From positions 1,816,722-1,880,721 of the forward strand of contig NZ_CP049865.1 of NCBI RefSeq assembly GCF_011393335.1: a DNA stretch of 64,000 nucleotides, read 5' to 3'. Within the stretch, counting starts at the first letter, position 1; every line of letters starts with the position of its first letter. Positions 1-10,855 of the stretch are shown in pieces. Below the pieces are notes generated by a model that saw only the letters and a list, made by a program, of their open reading frames with translations, was not told the DNA's origin and did not search any database. Position numbers and translations under genes: made by a program. Origin of the DNA: Propioniciclava coleopterorum. GTDB lineage: Bacteria; Actinomycetota; Actinomycetes; Propionibacteriales; Propionibacteriaceae.

Positions 1-432
1 GTCGAACACGAACGTGCCGTCGGGCGTGACGTGGGTGATGGTCACCGCCACGTCGTAGACGTCGCTGCCGTCGGTCAGTGAGCACGGCAGCGTGTCGCCG
101 GGGGCGATCCACACGGGTTCGCTGCCGCAGTCGACCTTCGGGCGCCGACCCACCTGCTTCTCCAGCTCGTTCTCGACCGACGTGGCGATCCCCTCGGGCC
201 GGGACTGCATCCTGCCCTCGGCGTTCATCGTGGGCGTCGGCGTCGGGGTGGCGGACGGGGCCGGGGAGGACGGGACGGGCGCCGACGGCTTCGCGGCGGG
301 CGACGTCGGCGCGCCCGTGACCGGTGCGGTCGTGGTGGGGGCTGAGGGGAACGCCGAGAGCACCGAGCAGCCGCTCGCCCCCAGGGCCGAGACGAGCAGG
401 AGGCCGACGGCGGCGAGTCGCGAGCGCTTCAC
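1..432 (-). CDS. DUF4333-type lipoprotein (3' end outside window)
   Basis: The GTG start at 432 opens a lipoprotein signal peptide (MKRSR, hydrophobic stretch, lipobox ending ASGC with the lipidated Cys at residue 22). A Thr/Pro/Ser/Ala-rich linker follows (residues ~28-68). Then comes a domain with the DUF4333 pattern: a helix (SVENELEKQVG), PKVDCG, a G-DTLPCSL segment and a strand-rich end (YDVAVTITHVTPDGTFVFD). The two conserved Cys residues of that domain are present. It should be anchored on the outer face of the membrane; its function is unknown. The reading frame runs off the left edge, so the C-terminus is missing. It lies 69 bp downstream of the glycogen phosphorylase stop, on the same strand. 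Confidence 0.75.
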   Translation of the reverse strand, partial: MKRSRLAAVGLLLVSALGASGCSVLSAFPSAPTTTAPVTGAPTSPAAKPSAPVPSSPAPSATPTPTPTMNAEGRMQSRPEGIATSVENELEKQVGRRPKVDCGSEPVWIAPGDTLPCSLTDGSDVYDVAVTITHVTPDGTFVFD

Positions 433-501
433 GGGGTTTCCTTCGGGTTGGGGGCGGGGAGACGCCGCGGGCCGCCCGGGGGACGGGCCCGCGGCGCCCG
501 G

Positions 502-3059
<2,558 letters not shown>

Positions 3060-3188
3060 GGTCCCCAGAGTAGGGCCGGATCTCAAGGCGGGTGAACGGG
3101 TCCAGCGCAACGGCGTCGTCGGGCGACCGGGGGCGGGCCCGGGCTCGGATCTGTCCGGGATGCGGACGGATCCGGCCGGTGCGCCGCT

Positions 3189-3229
3189 GGTGCGGGGGCC
3201 GACGGCGCGCGTCCGCCGGCCCCCGCACC
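3189..3229 (-). terminator. Rho-independent-like hairpin after the S9 peptidase gene
   Basis: A perfect 13-bp inverted repeat, GGTGCGGGGGCCG at 3189-3201 and its complement at 3217-3229, with a 15-nt loop. It sits just past the stop codon (3232) of the leftward S9 peptidase gene and before glgP. No clear U tract follows, which is common for actinobacterial terminators. Confidence 0.6.
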
Positions 3230-3231
3230 GC

Positions 3232-5322
3232 TCAGCCCAGCGTGCTCGGCGCCTTGGCGGGGACGCCGTGGACCTGCTCGCCCACGAAGCCCAGGACGAC
3301 CTCGTACCAGACCTTGGCGTGCTGCGGCGTGAGGATCCAGTGGTTCTCGTCGGGGAAGTACAGGAACCGGTGCGGCGAGGCGCCGTCGGCGTCCGCGGGC
3401 AGGCCGGAGTCGCTCAGCAGCTCCCACCACAGCCGCAGGCCCTCGCCGATCGGGACGCGGTAGTCCTTGTCGCCGTGGATGACCAGCATCGGGGTGGTGA
3501 TGTTCGCCACGCTGGCGTGCGGGGAGTGCTCCAGCGTCATCTGCTCGCTCATCTCGCGGCGCCAGTAGAACGGGGCGTCGGTGGTCGGGCCGAACTGGTC
3601 CAGCGCCCACAGCGAGGCGTGGGTGACGACGCCGGCGAACCGGTCGGTGTGCCCGGCGATCCAGTTGGCCATGTAGCCGCCGAACGAGCCGCCCATGGCG
3701 ACCGTCTTCGAGCCGTCGACGTCGTCGCGGGCCTCGACGGCGTCGGTGATCGCCATCAGGTCGGTGAATGGGTGCGCGCCCCACGATCCCCAGCCGCGCT
3801 GCACGAACTCCTCGCCGTACCCCGTGCTCAGCGCCGGGTCGGGCAGCAGGACCGCGTAGCCCTGCGCGACCATGATCCACGGGTTCCAGCGCCAACTCCA
3901 CGCGTTCCACGACGCCACCGGGCCGCCGTGGATCCACAGCGCGAGCGGCGCCTGGTGCTCGGGTGAGGCGTCGGCGGGCAGCGCCAGCCAGGCCCGGACG
4001 CGCTGGCCGTCGGCGGCCTGCGTCTCGACCTCGACCAGGCGTCCCGGCACCTCGGGGCGCTCCGTCGGGTTCGGCAGCCGGGTCACGTCGCCGGAGGCCA
4101 CGTCGATCCGGACGACCTCGCTGGGGAACGCGTAGCCGGAGCGCACCGCGTAGACGGTCGCCCCGTCGGGGGTGATCGCTGCGGCCGAGTAGGCGGCGTC
4201 GTCGTGGGTGAGCTGCCGGCGCGCGCCGCCCGCGGCGTCCAGGATGAACAGCGGGCTGCGTCCGTCCTGGTCGGCGTGCACCAGCAGGCCCGAGCCGTCG
4301 GGCAGCCACGCGAGCGGGGTCGCCCAGCGGTCCCAGCCGGGCGCCAGCGGCGTCAGGTCGCCCGTAGCGAGGTCGAGGACGTGCAGGGCCCAGGACGGCG
4401 TCCGCTCGGGGGTGCCGACGCGCTCGACGTCGACGATGGCGCGGCGGCCGTCGGGGCTGACCGGGCCGGCCATGTAGCCGGTCGTGGCGTCGGGGGTCAG
4501 CAGGTCGCGGCGGGTGCCGTCGGCGTCCACGCGGGTGACGGTCTCCGAGGACTCGCCCCGGGCCGCGGGGATCGTGCGGGTGACGAGCACGAACGACCCG
4601 TCGGGCGCTGGGAACACCGGGGAGTTGAGCAGCCCGGACCCGATGCCGCGCGTGAGGTCGGTGAGGGTGGCGCGGGGCTTGTCCGGGTCGGACCCCAGAT
4701 CGGGGTTCACGGCGGCGTCCGGGGTGACGGCGAAGACGTGGGGGTGGTCCGGGCCCAGATCGTGGTCCCAGAACCGGACGGGGCTGCCCGCGTGCAGGAT
4801 CGCGGACACCTTCTTCTCCTTGCGCTCCTTGCGCAGGTCGGCGTCCCGCTTCTCGGGGTCATGGGCCTCCTCGCCCGCGACGGGCCGCTCGGCCGCCGGC
4901 AGGACGCCCGCGCTCACGAACACCGTGCCGGAGCCCTGCGCGACGGTGACGCCGTCCACGCCGCCCGGGCGGGCGACCAGCGTCCGCGCCTCGCCGCCGG
5001 CGGCCGGCAGCACCCACAACGCGCCGGTCGGGTCGTCGCCGTCCCGGGCGTCCGGGTCGGGCCGCGCCGAGAGGAAGTACAGGTCGTTGTCGGGGCCGTA
5101 GGCGATCCCGGACTCGCCCTTGCCGCTGCGCGTGACGCGGCGGGCGGGCCGCTCGCCGGCCGGGTCGAGTTCCCAGACGGCGTTCACGTACCTGGTCTTC
5201 GTCGGGTCGAGCGTCGAGACGACCGTCGCCAGGCGGGTCCCGTCGGGGCTCAGGGCGAGTCCGTTGAGCCGGGGGAGCGCGATGTAGGCGTCCAGGTCGT
5301 GGAAGGGAGTCTGCTGCGTCAT
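3232..5322 (-). CDS. S9 family peptidase (acylaminoacyl/prolyl oligopeptidase type)
   Basis: A 696-residue serine peptidase of the prolyl oligopeptidase clan. The N-terminal ~430 residues look like a beta-propeller, with repeated SPDGTRLA / TPDGATVYAV-type blades. The C-terminal ~250 residues are an alpha/beta-hydrolase domain. The nucleophile elbow is GGSFGGYMANW with Ser near residue 546, the oxyanion region is WIHGGP, and the late acid and base lie in HGDKDYRVP and DENHWI. There is no signal peptide, so it is probably cytoplasmic and trims short or N-acylated peptides. A charged insertion rich in KERKEKK (residues ~155-175) interrupts the propeller. It is complete and intact, and ends in a strong hairpin. 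Confidence 0.92.
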   Translation of the reverse strand: MTQQTPFHDLDAYIALPRLNGLALSPDGTRLATVVSTLDPTKTRYVNAVWELDPAGERPARRVTRSGKGESGIAYGPDNDLYFLSARPDPDARDGDDPTGALWVLPAAGGEARTLVARPGGVDGVTVAQGSGTVFVSAGVLPAAERPVAGEEAHDPEKRDADLRKERKEKKVSAILHAGSPVRFWDHDLGPDHPHVFAVTPDAAVNPDLGSDPDKPRATLTDLTRGIGSGLLNSPVFPAPDGSFVLVTRTIPAARGESSETVTRVDADGTRRDLLTPDATTGYMAGPVSPDGRRAIVDVERVGTPERTPSWALHVLDLATGDLTPLAPGWDRWATPLAWLPDGSGLLVHADQDGRSPLFILDAAGGARRQLTHDDAAYSAAAITPDGATVYAVRSGYAFPSEVVRIDVASGDVTRLPNPTERPEVPGRLVEVETQAADGQRVRAWLALPADASPEHQAPLALWIHGGPVASWNAWSWRWNPWIMVAQGYAVLLPDPALSTGYGEEFVQRGWGSWGAHPFTDLMAITDAVEARDDVDGSKTVAMGGSFGGYMANWIAGHTDRFAGVVTHASLWALDQFGPTTDAPFYWRREMSEQMTLEHSPHASVANITTPMLVIHGDKDYRVPIGEGLRLWWELLSDSGLPADADGASPHRFLYFPDENHWILTPQHAKVWYEVVLGFVGEQVHGVPAKAPSTLG

Positions 5323-5410
5323 GGCCCCATCCTGCCGCGCGGGACGGACACGCGACCCGTTGCGGCGCAGCCGTCCCCCGGATCGTGACCGGGGGCGATG
5401 CCCGGCGGCG

Positions 5411-6298
5411 TCAGGAGTGCGGCGGCGCCACCGGGTACTCGGGGACGGCGGACCGGATACCGGCGTCCTGGAGGGAGCGCACCGACTTGGCGAGCAGGTC
5501 GCGCTGCAGCGCCCACTGCTGGTTGGGGGCGGTCTTGGCGAGGATCGTCAGGGTGATCACGCCCGGGGTCACCTTGTTGACGCCCAGCACGGAGGGGCGC
5601 TCCAGCAGGACGTCGCCGAACGTCTTCTCGTCGAAGACGCGGTCGACGACCTCGTTGAGCACGGCGACGGCGCGGGCGGTGTCCTGCCCGGGCGCGATGG
5701 GGATGTCGATCGTCGCGGTGGACCAGCCCTGGCTGCGGTTGCCGACGCGCTGGATCTCGCCGTTGCGGACGTACCAGACCTGCCCGGAGACGTCGACGAG
5801 TTTCGTGACGCGCAGCCCGACCTCCTGGACGGTGCCGACGGCCTCGCCGGTGTCGATGAGGTCCCCGACGCCGAACTGGTCCTCGAAGATCATCAGGATC
5901 CCCGAGATGTAGTCCCGCACCAGCGACTGGGCGCCGAAGGCGAGCGCGACGCCTCCGATGCCGGACGCCGCCAGCACCGGCTCCAGCGGCACGCCGAGGA
6001 TCCGCAGGATCGTCAGCGCCACGAGCACGATCAGGATGACGTCGACCGCGTTGCTCAGCACCGACCCGACCGTCTTGACGCGGGCCTCGTGCCGTGCGTT
6101 CAGGGCGCCCGAGAGATGGCCGAGCACCTTGTCGGCGCGCGATTCCTTCGGCTTGTGCTGCTCGCTGGCCTTCACCGAGGCGTTCACGCCGGTCCGGATG
6201 GCCCGGCGCAGCACGAAGCGCGCCACGATCGCGATGAGGAGCACGACTCCGATCTCGATGGCCGTGTCGGGCCAGGTCGCGGTGATGAGCGGCGTCAT
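5411..6298 (-). CDS. Small-conductance mechanosensitive ion channel, MscS family
   Basis: This 295-residue membrane channel should release solutes on hypo-osmotic shock. It has an N-terminal TM helix (IEIGVVLLIAIVARFVL) and a second around residues 80-105. The MscS pore helix and beta domain follow: ASGIGGVALAFGAQSLVRDYISGI, then FEDQFGVGDLIDTGEAVGTVQEVGLRVTKL. The alternating Gly/Ala pore-lining pattern is visible. The C-terminus is the usual alpha/beta vestibule domain. The gene is divergent from ldh, separated by 92 bp. It is complete. Confidence 0.92.
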   Translation of the reverse strand: MTPLITATWPDTAIEIGVVLLIAIVARFVLRRAIRTGVNASVKASEQHKPKESRADKVLGHLSGALNARHEARVKTVGSVLSNAVDVILIVLVALTILRILGVPLEPVLAASGIGGVALAFGAQSLVRDYISGILMIFEDQFGVGDLIDTGEAVGTVQEVGLRVTKLVDVSGQVWYVRNGEIQRVGNRSQGWSTATIDIPIAPGQDTARAVAVLNEVVDRVFDEKTFGDVLLERPSVLGVNKVTPGVITLTILAKTAPNQQWALQRDLLAKSVRSLQDAGIRSAVPEYPVAPPHS

Positions 6299-6350
6299 GC
6301 CCCCATTGTGGCGGACGTGCCGACGACCTGCCGCAGCGCCGCGTCGGGCG

Positions 6351-6356
6351 TAGGGT
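6351..6356 (+). promoter_or_regulatory. Probable -10 element of ldh
   Basis: TAGGGT lies 34 bp before the ldh ATG, in the divergent mscS-ldh spacer. No good -35 is visible. A weak 6-bp hairpin, GTGGTG paired with CACCAC, follows in the leader. Confidence 0.35.
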
Positions 6357-6390
6357 GGTGTTGCCCGCCACCACGTCAGAGAGGTGCGCC

Positions 6391-7344
6391 ATGTCCGTGA
6401 TCGAGAACTCCAAGCTGACCGTCGTGGGGGCCGGCAGCGTCGGGACGTCCATCGCCTACGCCAGCCTGATCCGGGGTGCCGCCCGGCACGTCGCCCTGTA
6501 CGACATCGCCCACGCGAAGGTCGAGGCCGAGGTGCTGGACCTGGCCCACGGGACGCAGTTCACCGGGGCGACCGAGATCAGCGGCGGCAGCGACCTGTCG
6601 GTGATCGAGGGCTCGCAGGTCGTGGTCATCACCGCCGGCGCGAAGCAGAACCCGGGCCAGTCCCGGCTCGACCTGGCGGCCGTCAACGCCGGGATCATCA
6701 CCGACATGATGCCGAAGCTCATGGAGGTGGCCCCGCAGGCCATCTACGTCATCGTCACCAACCCGTGCGACGTGCTGACGGCCATCGCCAAGGAGGTCAG
6801 CGGCCTCCCCGCGCACCAGATCTTCTCCTCGGGCACGATGCTCGACACCTCGCGGCTGCGCTGGCTGCTGGCCCACCGCGTCGGCGTCTCGACGGACTCG
6901 GTGCACGCGTCCATCGTGGGCGAGCACGGCGACACCGAGTTCCCGCTGTGGTCGACCGCCACCATCGGCGGGGTGCCCGTGCTGGACTGGCGCGGCCCGC
7001 ACGTCGACCCCATCACCCGCGAGGAACTCGACCACATCGCCGCCGACGTCCGCGACGCCGCCTACACGGTGATCCAGGGCAAGGGCGCGACCAACTACGC
7101 GGTGGGGCTGTCGACGACCCGCGTGGTGGAGGCGATCTTCCACGACCAGCGGTCCGTGCTCCCGGTCAGCACCGTGCTCGACGACTTCCACGGCGTCTCG
7201 GGCGTGGCCCTGTCGGTGCCCTGCATCGTGGACGCGGCGGGCGCCACCCCGATCAAGGAGACGCGGTTCGACGACGAGGAGTGGCGGCTGTTCGAGGCCT
7301 CCGCCGAGGAGATGCGCCGGGTCGCCGCGGACCTGGGCCACTGA
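6391..7344 (+). CDS. ldh: L-lactate dehydrogenase
   Basis: It reduces pyruvate to L-lactate with NADH in the cytoplasm, regenerating NAD+ during fermentation. The protein has 317 residues, the usual length. The Rossmann glycine motif is VVGAGSVGTS (residues ~11-20). The substrate loop region holds AKQNPGQSRLDL, and the catalytic His lies in GEHGDTEFPLWS (around residue 179). The Asp-Arg pair typical of lactate rather than malate dehydrogenase is consistent with the DTSRLRW block. ATG 6391 is preceded by GAGAGGTG at a good distance, whereas the in-frame upstream codons have no ribosome binding site. Its stop lies inside a symmetric hairpin shared with the convergent hydrolase gene. Confidence 0.93.
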   Translation: MSVIENSKLTVVGAGSVGTSIAYASLIRGAARHVALYDIAHAKVEAEVLDLAHGTQFTGATEISGGSDLSVIEGSQVVVITAGAKQNPGQSRLDLAAVNAGIITDMMPKLMEVAPQAIYVIVTNPCDVLTAIAKEVSGLPAHQIFSSGTMLDTSRLRWLLAHRVGVSTDSVHASIVGEHGDTEFPLWSTATIGGVPVLDWRGPHVDPITREELDHIAADVRDAAYTVIQGKGATNYAVGLSTTRVVEAIFHDQRSVLPVSTVLDDFHGVSGVALSVPCIVDAAGATPIKETRFDDEEWRLFEASAEEMRRVAADLGH

Positions 7345-7360
7345 GCGGCGGCGCCGCTCA
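7342..7360. terminator. Bidirectional hairpin between ldh and the hydrolase gene
   Basis: TGAGCGGC (7342-7349) and its exact complement GCCGCTCA (7353-7360) flank a 3-nt loop. Each arm contains the stop codon of one of the two convergent genes. Confidence 0.5.
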
Positions 7361-8110
7361 GGCGGCCGTCGGCCGCGCGGTCTCGGGCGCGTCGGACAGC
7401 GCCAGGGTGGTCAGCGCGTCGGTGAGCACCGCGTTGAAGGTCTCCGGGCGCATCGCCGTCACCAGGTGTGACGCGCGCGGCACCACCAGGAAGCTGGCCT
7501 GCGGGGCGAGCCGGCGGAACAGCCGCTCGTGCAGCCGCAGCTGGTCGAACTGCCCGTTGACGAACCACGCCGGCATCGTCAGGCGGCGGACGGCGGTGGG
7601 GAGGTCGAGCGCGGCGAGGCTGGCCAGGGCGGCGTCCTGGGCGTCCAGGGCGTAGCCGCCCGCGGCGAAGTCCCCGCGGGTCGCCACCGGCAGCGTCGCG
7701 GTGAGCGCCAGCCGGGTGAAGGCGAGGCCGCGCCCGGGGAGCCGGTCGACCGCCTTGAGGACGCCGCGGTAGGCCTTCAGGCCGAAGCCGCGCGGCAGCG
7801 ACGTGCAGGACGCCGCGACCAGCCCGGCCAGCGGCGGGCGGGGGTGCGAACCGGCATAGGCCGTCGTAAGCAGGCCGCCCATCGAGTGCCCCACGAGGAG
7901 CACCGGCCCGGACGCCGCGGCGGTCCGGACGGCCTCGTCGATGGTGGCCAGGGCGGCGTCCAGCGTGAAGGCCTCGGCCCGGCGCTCCCCGTGCCCGGGA
8001 AGATCGACCGCCGTGCCCGTGACGCCGAGCGACGCGACGTGTTCCAGCTGGGGTCGCCACATGGTCCGCGAAGTGCGGATGCCGTGCACGAAGACCACCT
8101 GGGGAGCCAT
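7358..8110 (-). CDS. Alpha/beta hydrolase
   Basis: A 250-residue cytoplasmic hydrolase of unknown substrate. The N-terminal strand and oxyanion region read VVFVHGIRTSRTMW. The nucleophile elbow is VGHSMGGLL (Ser near residue 82). The acid lies in the NGQFDQLRLHERLF region and the late His in RASHLV. The overall plan matches the MhpC/lysophospholipase-like group of serine hydrolases. It lies between ldh (convergent) and the sialic-acid island, with 148 bp separating it from nanE, so it is probably not part of that operon. Confidence 0.85.
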   Translation of the reverse strand: MAPQVVFVHGIRTSRTMWRPQLEHVASLGVTGTAVDLPGHGERRAEAFTLDAALATIDEAVRTAAASGPVLLVGHSMGGLLTTAYAGSHPRPPLAGLVAASCTSLPRGFGLKAYRGVLKAVDRLPGRGLAFTRLALTATLPVATRGDFAAGGYALDAQDAALASLAALDLPTAVRRLTMPAWFVNGQFDQLRLHERLFRRLAPQASFLVVPRASHLVTAMRPETFNAVLTDALTTLALSDAPETARPTAA

Positions 8111-8258
8111 GGATCCAGGCTAGCGAGCCGCCGCAGAAGCGGTAGGGGCCCACGGTCTCCCCCGCTCGGCCGGCGGTGGCGGCCGGCGGCCGGGCGGGGT
8201 GCTGCCGCGGGCTCAGGTGCCGTCGGACGCCGCCGCCGTGGCCGGCCGCGCGCCCGCG

Positions 8259-8939
8259 TCAGGCGCCCGCGATCGCGTCGGCGAACCAGCGGGTGAGCGT
8301 CGTCGGGTGGGTGATCGCGGTGCCGACCACGACCGCGAACGCGCCGCGCCGCATGGCCTCGGCGGCCTGGGCGGGGGAGTGCACCCGGCCCTCGACGAAC
8401 ACGGGCAGCGCCCCCAGCGCGACGACCTGGTCGACCACCTCCCAGTCGGGGCCCTCGGTCGGGGGGCGCTCGCCGGTGTAGCCGGCCAGCGTGGTGCCGA
8501 GCACGTCGACGCCCGCCGCCACCGCGGCCTGCGCGTCGGCGACCGAGCCGCAGTCGGCCATCACCAGCACGTCGGGGAAGGCCGCCCGCAGTTCGGCGAC
8601 GGTCTCGGCGAGCGTCCGGCCGTCCGGGCGCGGCCGGCGGGTGCCGTCGAGCGCGACGATCTGCGCGCCCGTCTCCGCGACCGCCAGGCAGTCCGCCAGC
8701 GTCGGGGTGATGAACACGCCCTCGCTCCCGACCTTGACCAGCCCGATCACCGGGACGTCGATGGCCGCGTGCATGGCGCGCAGGTCGTCCAGGCCCTTGC
8801 CGCGGATGCCCACGGCGCCGCCGGCGACCGCGGCCTGCGCGATCTGCGTCATGGTGCGCGGGTCCAGCATCGGCTCGCCGGGGTAGGCCTGGCACGACAC
8901 GACCAGCCCGCCGCGCAGCGCCTCAAGGATCTCGTTCAT
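8259..8939 (-). CDS. nanE: N-acetylmannosamine-6-phosphate 2-epimerase NanE
   Basis: It interconverts ManNAc-6-P and GlcNAc-6-P in sialic-acid catabolism. The protein is a 226-residue TIM barrel. Family blocks seen are LVVSCQAYPGEPMLDP at the N-terminus, GAVGIRGKG, IGLVKVGSEGVFITPTL, QIVALDGTRRPRPDG, VMADCGS and GTTLAGYTGERPPTEGPDWE. The start is ATG 8939 with GGAGG just upstream; the same frame runs further upstream without similarity. It is the last gene of a leftward operon (regulated transporter, lyase, kinase, epimerase), 14 bp after the kinase stop. Confidence 0.95.
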   Translation of the reverse strand: MNEILEALRGGLVVSCQAYPGEPMLDPRTMTQIAQAAVAGGAVGIRGKGLDDLRAMHAAIDVPVIGLVKVGSEGVFITPTLADCLAVAETGAQIVALDGTRRPRPDGRTLAETVAELRAAFPDVLVMADCGSVADAQAAVAAGVDVLGTTLAGYTGERPPTEGPDWEVVDQVVALGALPVFVEGRVHSPAQAAEAMRRGAFAVVVGTAITHPTTLTRWFADAIAGA

Positions 8940-8953
8940 GGTTCCTCCACTCG

Positions 8954-9928
8954 TCAGATGTCGTGCGGCCCGGCGAACACCGCGCTCGCGGCGCCCAGGA
9001 GCGCGGCCGCCTGCCCCGCCGCGGCCGGGACCACGGGGACGCCGGCCAGCACGTCGATCAGTTCGGCGCGCAGGGTGGCCTCGAACCGATCCCACCACAG
9101 CGGCCCGGCGTCGACCAGGCCGCCGCCGAGGACGACCAGTTCGGGGTCGAGCGTCGTGACGATCCCGGCGACGCCGCGCGCCAGCCCGGACGCCGCGGCG
9201 TCGATCGCCGCGAGCGCACGCGGGTCGCCGGCCCGGGCGCGCTGGAAGACGGCGCGGGTGTCGGCCACCTCGGCCGACCCGCCGCGCGCGAGGTAGCCGC
9301 GATGGATGGCCGGCCCGGCGGCCAGGGCCTCGAGGTGGCCGGTGCGTCCGCACGGGCAGAGCAGCCCCTCGGCGCCGGGGGCCGGGACGTGGCCCATCTC
9401 GCCGCCGACGTGGTGCGCGCCGGTCCGCAGCCGTCCGTCCACGACCACCGCGCCGCCGATCCCCGTTCCCGCGGCCACCATCAGGAACGTGGACGCCGAC
9501 GCCGCGGCCCCCACCCAGGCCTCCCCGAGCGCGTGCGCGTCGACATCGTTGCGGACCTCGACGACCACGTCGCCCAGCCGGTCCCGGACGCCGGCGCGCA
9601 GGTCGGTGCCGACCCAGTCGCGGAACGTGGAGGTGGCGGACACGATCACCCCGGCCCGGGCGTCCACGGCGCCCGCGGTCCCGATGCCCACGCCGGCCAG
9701 GCGCGCGCGTCCGGCCGGCCCGGCGTCGGCGGACGCCGGGGTGGCGAGCGCGGCGCGCACGGCCCCGGCCACGGCGCGGGCGACGGTGTCGAGCACCGCG
9801 TCCGGGCCGACGGCCGCCGGGGTGGGCAGCGTCACGATCGGCCCGACGTCGCCGCCGACCGAGACCACGGCGGCCGAGGTCTTGGTGCCGCCGAGGTCGA
9901 CCCCGACGACGAGCGGGCGGGTCGTCAC
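8954..9928 (-). CDS. nanK: ROK family kinase, probable N-acetylmannosamine kinase NanK
   Basis: It probably phosphorylates ManNAc to ManNAc-6-P, feeding NanE. The protein has 324 residues. The N-terminal phosphate-binding motif is VGVDLGGTKTSAA, a second nucleotide-binding block is AAGTGIGGAVVVDGRL, and ROK features continue with VGGEMGHVP. The ROK zinc motif reads CPCGRTGHLEALAAG: the usual third Cys is a His here, while the two Cys and the later Glu are kept. The GTG at 9928 overlaps the stop of the lyase gene by 4 bp, indicating translational coupling. Substrate is inferred from context; glucokinase-type activity cannot be excluded. Confidence 0.87.
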   Translation of the reverse strand: MTTRPLVVGVDLGGTKTSAAVVSVGGDVGPIVTLPTPAAVGPDAVLDTVARAVAGAVRAALATPASADAGPAGRARLAGVGIGTAGAVDARAGVIVSATSTFRDWVGTDLRAGVRDRLGDVVVEVRNDVDAHALGEAWVGAAASASTFLMVAAGTGIGGAVVVDGRLRTGAHHVGGEMGHVPAPGAEGLLCPCGRTGHLEALAAGPAIHRGYLARGGSAEVADTRAVFQRARAGDPRALAAIDAAASGLARGVAGIVTTLDPELVVLGGGLVDAGPLWWDRFEATLRAELIDVLAGVPVVPAAAGQAAALLGAASAVFAGPHDI

Positions 9929-10842
9929 CGCGTCAGGCCGACCTCGTCGAGGATGGCCACGATCTGCTCGGTCTCGGCGTCGGTGAGGCCGCGCATCGGG
10001 GCGGGCATCGTCGGGGTGTCGATGATCCCCAGCGCCGCCGCGGCGGCCTTGAAGGCGCCGATCCCGGCGGCGTCGCCCGAGCGTCCCTGGGGCACGAACG
10101 CGATCTCGAACAGCCGGGCGAGCCGGTCCTGCTCGGCGCGGGCGGCCGTCCAGTCGCCCTCGGACGCGGCGCGCCACAGCCGGGCGTAGCCGGCCGGGTC
10201 GACGTTCGCGAGCCCGGGGACCGCGCCGTCGGCGCCCAGCAGGGCCATGCCGTCGACCATCACCTCGTGGCCGGTCGACAGCGACAGCGGGCTGCCCGCG
10301 GCGCGGTTGGCGGCCACCAGCCTGCGGAAGGCCACGTCGTCGCCGGAGGAGTCCTTGACGCCGGCCAGGACGCCCTCGCGGCCGAGCTCGACGAGCATGT
10401 CGACGCCGAGCTTGGTGTGGACGCGGACGGGCACGTCGTAGGCGACGACGGGGACCGAGACCGCGCGCGCCACCAGCCGGAAGTGCTCGGCGATCTCGCC
10501 GGCGTCGTTGAGCGAGTAGAGCGGGGCGGTGACCACGACGGCGTCGGCGCCGCGGGCCTCCACGTGGCGGGCCTGGTCGATGACGCGGGCCGCGGACATG
10601 TCGGGGGTCCCGACGAAGACGGGGACGCGGCCGGCGGCCAGCGCGACCACCCGGTCGACGACGGTGTCGCGTTCGGCGTCGGTCAGGTACGCGACCTGGC
10701 CGGAGGAGCCCAGCACGAAGACGCCCGAGACGCCGCCGGAGATCAGGTGTTCGACGAGGCGGTCGAGGCTGTCGAGGTCGAGGGAACCGTCCGCGCGCAG
10801 CGGGGTGAGGACGGGCGGGACGATGCCGTTCAGGAGGGACAT
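9925..10842 (-). CDS. nanA: NanA/DapA-family aldolase, probable N-acetylneuraminate lyase
   Basis: It probably cleaves N-acetylneuraminate to ManNAc and pyruvate. The protein is 305 residues, a class I aldolase barrel. The Schiff-base Lys lies in LAGVKDSSGDD, the conserved Tyr in VVAYDVPVRVHTKLG, and the carboxylate-binding loop is VLGSSGQVAYLTDAER. The family also contains dihydrodipicolinate synthases and other keto-acid aldolases, and these motifs alone do not decide between them. The location between a NanK-like kinase and a peptide-type importer, with NanE and NagA in the same island, favours the sialic-acid role. It starts at ATG 10842, 13 bp after the ATPase gene. Confidence 0.82.
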   Translation of the reverse strand: MSLLNGIVPPVLTPLRADGSLDLDSLDRLVEHLISGGVSGVFVLGSSGQVAYLTDAERDTVVDRVVALAAGRVPVFVGTPDMSAARVIDQARHVEARGADAVVVTAPLYSLNDAGEIAEHFRLVARAVSVPVVAYDVPVRVHTKLGVDMLVELGREGVLAGVKDSSGDDVAFRRLVAANRAAGSPLSLSTGHEVMVDGMALLGADGAVPGLANVDPAGYARLWRAASEGDWTAARAEQDRLARLFEIAFVPQGRSGDAAGIGAFKAAAAALGIIDTPTMPAPMRGLTDAETEQIVAILDEVGLTR

Positions 10843-10855
10843 GGCTGGGGACTCC

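Noticed and set aside
8111-8258. Terminator after nanE
   Set aside because: Several imperfect GC-rich inverted repeats are possible but none is clearly better than chance in such GC-rich DNA.
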